This document shows, in pieces, positions 54,241 through 57,797 of a DNA stretch of 57,797 bases. Below the pieces are notes generated by a model. That model searched no databases and was not told the origin of the DNA. It saw only the letters and a program-made list of their open reading frames with translations. Positions within the stretch are counted from its first letter, which is position 1. Each line of letters begins with the position of its first letter. This DNA is from Planctomycetota bacterium. Lineage in GTDB: Bacteria > Planctomycetota > Planctomycetia > Planctomycetales > Planctomycetaceae. A program made the translations under genes and the position numbers. The stretch covers positions 1 through 57,797 of the forward strand of contig QWQG01000070.1 in the NCBI GenBank assembly GCA_003670925.1. Reading direction: 5' to 3'.

Positions 54241-54305
54241 GAGCGGAATGGCGCTAGCCACCGGTAACTGTTCCTGACAAACCGGCGGCTAGCGCCCTGC
54301 CGCTC
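54241..54305. repeat. Hairpin repeat of GGCGCTAGCC type
   Basis: Arms GAGCGG..TGGCGCTAGCC..CCGGT (54241-54265) and ACCGG..GGCTAGCGCC..CCGCTC (54281-54305) pair over 25 positions with three mismatches and a 15-base loop. It fills most of the gap between nuoL and nuoM. Confidence 0.8.
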
Positions 54306-54330
54306 ACGAATTCTGGATTTCGGGTTTTCT

Positions 54331-55989
54331 ATGATCGCTCTTCTGTTTATCTCACTGTTAATCCCAGCCGCGACGGCGTTGTTGTTGATGCTGTTTCGCA
54401 CGTCGCTCAATCAATCCAGTGCCCGCTGGGTTGCGTGTTGCGGCAGTATTGCAGCATTGTTGTTTTCCGTGCTGCTGCTAGTTCAGTATCGGGTCCAGGT
54501 TGTGGATCCATTCGGATCAGGGGTGATGCCGGTGGCGTCGAGTGTTGATCCGGCATCGGCCATTCAACCGCGCGTTGAGTACCGGCAGCCATGGTTGAAG
54601 ACCGGCGAACGCATGCAGCTGGAAATGTACTTCGGCCTCGACGGCATCAGCGTCACTATGATCGCTCTCACGACGTTGCTGACCGTTTGTAGTGTCCTGA
54701 TTTCGTGGGAAGCCATTCAGGATCGAGCCTCGGAATTCTATGCGGCGGTATTGATTCTGGAGACGGGACTCATCGGCGTCTTCTGTGCGTTCGACCTTGT
54801 GCTGTTCTACGTCTTCTTTGAGATGACGCTGATTCCGTTGTTCTTTATGATCGCGATCTGGGGCGGGCCAGAACGAAAATGGGCAGCGATCAAGTTTTTT
54901 CTGTACACCTTGGCAGGCAGTCTGGTAACGTTGTCCGGCCTGATTTATGTCGTTGTGCATACGTCGCACGAAGGACTGACCAACCCCACGTCGCTCCCGG
55001 CGCTCTCTGCCTGGCTGGCGACTCATCCGCTGCCTGAATCAATGCAAATGACGCTGTTTCTGGCAGTAGCGGCCGGATTTCTCATCAAGGTCCCCGTGTT
55101 TCCGTTCCATACATGGTTGCCGCTGGCACACGTGGAAGCCCCAACGGCCGGCAGCGTATTGCTTGCGGGAGTTCTGCTGAAGCTGGGAAGCTACGGCTTC
55201 CTGCGAATCTGTCTACCGCTGTTTCCAGCCGCATGTCTGGAACTGGGACTCCCCATCATCGGACTGCTCTCGGTCATCGGGATTATCTACGGTTCATTGT
55301 GTGCACTGGCGCAGCGGGATATTAAGAAGCTCGTGGCCTACAGCTCGGTGGCGCACCTGGGATTCTGTATGTTGGGCCTGTTTGCACTCAACACCGAAGG
55401 TATCACCGGGAGTGTCTTGCAGATGATCAATCACGGTTTATCAACCGGAGCCCTCTTCATCATCGTCGGTATGATTTACGAACGATATCACACCCGCATG
55501 ATGGACGATCTGGGTGGCCTAGCCTCAAAGCTGCCCATGATCGCATGCAGTATGGTCTTTATTTCGATGTCCAGCATCGGCCTGCCGGGCTTGAACGGAT
55601 TCATCGGCGAATTTCTGTCACTCGCCGGGATGTTCAAAGCAAACCCGCTTTATGGTGTTCTAGGAACGACCGGAGTTGTCTTAGGCGCTTGGTATCTGCT
55701 GACAGCCGTCCAACGTGTGTTTTTTGGGACTCTCAAAGAACCGCATCACGCTGGACATGATGCGGTTGAAATCACCGATATGAATCCTCGTGAATTCCTC
55801 GCGCTGGCCCCGCTCATTGTGATGTGTCTGTGGATTGGCGTACGTCCAGCTGGGCTGATTGCGATCATTGAACCGGATATTAAAGCCGTCGCAGGCTTGT
55901 TCGAAAATCAGGACGACAGTCCAACCGAGGCGTTCGTGCAAAACACCACAAACATCCTGAACCACAACGCTCAAATCTCCATTCCCTAA
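54331..55989 (+). CDS. nuoM: NADH-quinone oxidoreductase subunit M
   Basis: A 552-residue antiporter-like subunit. 'YVFFEMTLIPLFFMIAIWGG' (membrane Glu), 'KVPVFPFHTWLPLAHVEAPTAGSVLLAGVLLKLGSYGFLRI' and 'DIKKLVAYSSVAHLGFCMLGL' are NuoM hallmarks. The gap to nuoN is 35 bases. Confidence 0.96.
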   Translation: MIALLFISLLIPAATALLLMLFRTSLNQSSARWVACCGSIAALLFSVLLLVQYRVQVVDPFGSGVMPVASSVDPASAIQPRVEYRQPWLKTGERMQLEMYFGLDGISVTMIALTTLLTVCSVLISWEAIQDRASEFYAAVLILETGLIGVFCAFDLVLFYVFFEMTLIPLFFMIAIWGGPERKWAAIKFFLYTLAGSLVTLSGLIYVVVHTSHEGLTNPTSLPALSAWLATHPLPESMQMTLFLAVAAGFLIKVPVFPFHTWLPLAHVEAPTAGSVLLAGVLLKLGSYGFLRICLPLFPAACLELGLPIIGLLSVIGIIYGSLCALAQRDIKKLVAYSSVAHLGFCMLGLFALNTEGITGSVLQMINHGLSTGALFIIVGMIYERYHTRMMDDLGGLASKLPMIACSMVFISMSSIGLPGLNGFIGEFLSLAGMFKANPLYGVLGTTGVVLGAWYLLTAVQRVFFGTLKEPHHAGHDAVEITDMNPREFLALAPLIVMCLWIGVRPAGLIAIIEPDIKAVAGLFENQDDSPTEAFVQNTTNILNHNAQISIP

Positions 55990-56024
55990 TTTGCCCTCAC
56001 TTAATTCTCCGGGGATTTTTCCCA

Positions 56025-57530
56025 GTGCCTCCATATCAAGCCATCAATCAGGCTGCAGGTCTGATTATTCCTGAGATCATTCTGTTGGCGACGGTCTGCG
56101 TCATGTTCCTCGCAGGACCATTTCTTGTGAGTGAAACAGGCAAGGCACCGGCAGGCTTGCGACACCGCTGGGGAATTCTGTCGTTGCTGGCTCTGGGAGC
56201 AGCCATGTTTGCGTGGACCAAAGCTCCCATTCTGGAAGCCGGGGCAGGGCCGTTTCGACCGGATGAATTCGTCTGGTTCGTACGGGGCGTCTCATTGGTC
56301 TGCGGCATGTTGCTCACGCTGGTGCTGTGGGATCAAATTGACGATGGCCACGCCGCCGAAGCTCATGCTTGTCTGCTGGCCATTCTTGCCGGCGTTAACT
56401 TTGTCGCCCTCTCGAACGACCTTGTGGGCATTTTTCTAGGACTGGAACTCGTCAGTATCCCGACCTACATCCTGTTGTTTCTTGCCCGGCGAGACTGGAT
56501 GACCCATGAGGCGACGATCAAATATTTCTTGCTTAGCATCTTTTCATCCGCTTTCGTGCTGTACGGTTTGAGCTGGGTGTTCGGCATCGCCGGAACCACC
56601 AATCTCACTGCGATCACCGAAAAAATATCGGCTGCTTCCGCAACGACAAATCTTGGTATGTTTCGCTTGGCGATGGTTCTGATCATTGGCGGACTCAGTT
56701 TTCGACTCACCGCTGTTCCGTTTCACTTTTATGCCCCGGATGTGTTTCAGGGCGTCACGCCGTCCTCAGCCGCGATGTTGTCGTTCGTGCCCAAAGTCGT
56801 CGGTTTTACGGCGTTGCTAAGACTGCTTCCCGTCTGTTTTGGGGAAGCCAACTTTACGGACTGGATGCCGGTTGGTGCCGTCCGCGTCGTGCTGATGGTT
56901 CTTGCGATTCTGACCATGTTTGTCGGCAACCTGCTGGCATTGCGGCAGACCAGTTTGATGCGCCTTCTGGCTTATTCTAGCATCGCTCATGCAGGTTATA
57001 TGCTGGTCGGACTGACTGTTGGAAATTCGTCCGCAGGAACCAGCGGAGTCGCCGCCTTGCTGTTCTATTTAGCGATGTACGGCATCATGACCATTGGCCT
57101 CTTTGCGCTCATCTCCGCCGCCGGCACATTTACTAGGCCCCTGCGTTCTTTGGCAGATCTGTCGGGACTCAGCAAAAGCCAGCCTGCGATCGCGTTGATG
57201 ATGGCCGTCTGTCTGATCGGACTCAGCGGCTTGCCACCGACCGGAGGCTTTCTGGCAAAGCTCAACCTGTTTCTGGCAGCATGGTCTGAAGGCACCACTG
57301 ACGGTCGCATTCTGGCAATCACACTTGCCGTCAACGCTGTGATTGCGGCAACATATTACTTGCGGCTGATCTCGGTCATGTACTTCGAACAGTCGACTGT
57401 CGTCCTTGAAACTTCCCGGCAACCCGCCGCTTGGATCGCCGGTTGCCTCTGCGCCATCGCGACGCTGGCGCTGTTCCTGATGCCACAACCGCTCTGGAAT
57501 GCTGCGGTCCACGCGCTGAGTCATTCATGA
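56025..57530 (+). CDS. nuoN: NADH-quinone oxidoreductase subunit N
   Basis: A 501-residue antiporter-like subunit, last of the nuo run. 'NDLVGIFLGLELVSIPTYILL', 'KYFLLSIFSSAFVLYGLSWVFG', 'AVPFHFYAPDVFQGVTPSSAAMLSFVPKVVGF' and 'LMRLLAYSSIAHAGYMLVGL' are family marks. GTG start inferred, with GGGGA upstream. Confidence 0.95.
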   Translation: MPPYQAINQAAGLIIPEIILLATVCVMFLAGPFLVSETGKAPAGLRHRWGILSLLALGAAMFAWTKAPILEAGAGPFRPDEFVWFVRGVSLVCGMLLTLVLWDQIDDGHAAEAHACLLAILAGVNFVALSNDLVGIFLGLELVSIPTYILLFLARRDWMTHEATIKYFLLSIFSSAFVLYGLSWVFGIAGTTNLTAITEKISAASATTNLGMFRLAMVLIIGGLSFRLTAVPFHFYAPDVFQGVTPSSAAMLSFVPKVVGFTALLRLLPVCFGEANFTDWMPVGAVRVVLMVLAILTMFVGNLLALRQTSLMRLLAYSSIAHAGYMLVGLTVGNSSAGTSGVAALLFYLAMYGIMTIGLFALISAAGTFTRPLRSLADLSGLSKSQPAIALMMAVCLIGLSGLPPTGGFLAKLNLFLAAWSEGTTDGRILAITLAVNAVIAATYYLRLISVMYFEQSTVVLETSRQPAAWIAGCLCAIATLALFLMPQPLWNAAVHALSHS

Positions 57531-57628
57531 CATCGATTCACCACTAAATCGACAATCACTGGTGGCTGTGCGATGGCTGGTTGAGTAGAATTCAGCATGT
57601 CCGAGTTCCCGGAAGAGGTGCTAAAGTC

Positions 57629-57797
57629 ATGAGTTCGGTGACCATCCAGAACGAAATTGAATACCCGGAATCCGATGGAAAACCCATGGGTGAGACAGAT
57701 CTGCATCGAGACTGGATGGTTCGCATTCTGGAGATCTTCCGACAGCGTTACGCTGGCCAGCGCGTGTATATTGCCAGTGATCTGTTGGTCTACTACG
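57629..57797 (+). CDS. Uma2-family (DUF820) restriction-endonuclease-like protein, 5' part
   Basis: The first ~56 codons of a gene cut by the window edge. 'YPESDGKPMGETDLHRDWMVRILEIFRQRYAGQRVYIASDLLVYY' is the N-terminal pattern of Uma2/DUF820 nuclease-fold proteins, abundant in planctomycetes and cyanobacteria, of unknown role. A strong ribosome-binding site (GGAAGAGG) lies about 10 bases upstream. Confidence 0.85.
   Translation, partial: MSSVTIQNEIEYPESDGKPMGETDLHRDWMVRILEIFRQRYAGQRVYIASDLLVYY

Noticed and set aside
1-57797. CRISPR arrays, prophage, restriction-modification or toxin-antitoxin modules
   Set aside because: No regularly spaced direct repeats and no cas, phage structural, methylase or toxin-antitoxin genes seen; the only nuclease-like gene is the partial Uma2.

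Overview
The window looks like chromosomal DNA of a planctomycete, probably in or near the Planctomycetaceae. The main evidence is several DUF1559 proteins with a pilin-like N-terminus, a Ser/Thr kinase with a planctomycete-style N-terminal domain, an MJ0042-type zinc-finger membrane protein, a prenyltransferase-repeat membrane protein, a Uma2 nuclease and many intergenic hairpin repeats. I see no rRNA, tRNA or CRISPR array.

Layout. (1) 1-4867: end of a DUF1559 gene, then a co-directional run of zinc-finger membrane protein, hisH, hisA, a PhyH-type dioxygenase and queG. (2) 4868-9483: a decayed zone with an IS110-family element and the remains of at least four genes (GT39 C-terminus, a multiply frameshifted DUF1559 gene, a GT2 N-terminus, a GYF-like fragment). 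(3) 9484-19052: Ser/Thr kinase, prenyltransferase-repeat protein, HEAT-repeat secreted protein with a small coupled partner, gluQ and an intact DUF1559 gene. (4) 19374-40149: a large cell-surface polysaccharide/LPS island. It holds an ELM1-like protein, an MsbA-like exporter, glycosyltransferases GT4, GT10, GT25 and GT11, two FkbM methyltransferases, a DegT-fold protein with His in place of the PLP lysine, a GDP-fucose-synthase-family protein, a sialidase-like protein with a coupled membrane protein, and a complete arn set in the order (107-aa ORF)-arnT-arnB-arnC-arnA-arnD. (5) 40668-57530: all fourteen respiratory complex I genes, nuoA to nuoN, with an apbE-like gene between nuoC and nuoD. 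(6) 57629-end: start of a Uma2 gene.

How the genes work together. ArnA oxidises and decarboxylates UDP-glucuronate, ArnB aminates the product, ArnA formylates it, ArnC loads it on undecaprenyl phosphate, ArnD deformylates it and ArnT transfers L-Ara4N to lipid A. The neighbouring GDP-sugar genes and two fucosyltransferase families point to a fucosylated, possibly 3,6-dideoxyhexose-containing glycan. MsbA would export the lipid A core. The nuo genes encode a full NADH:quinone oxidoreductase. QueG and GluQ act on queuosine-tRNA at different steps.

The most notable items are the complete L-Ara4N pathway with an unfamiliar small first gene, the lysine-to-histidine DegT protein beside a fucose-synthase homologue, apbE inside the nuo run, the IS110-type element with a long non-coding flank, and the variety of hairpin repeats.
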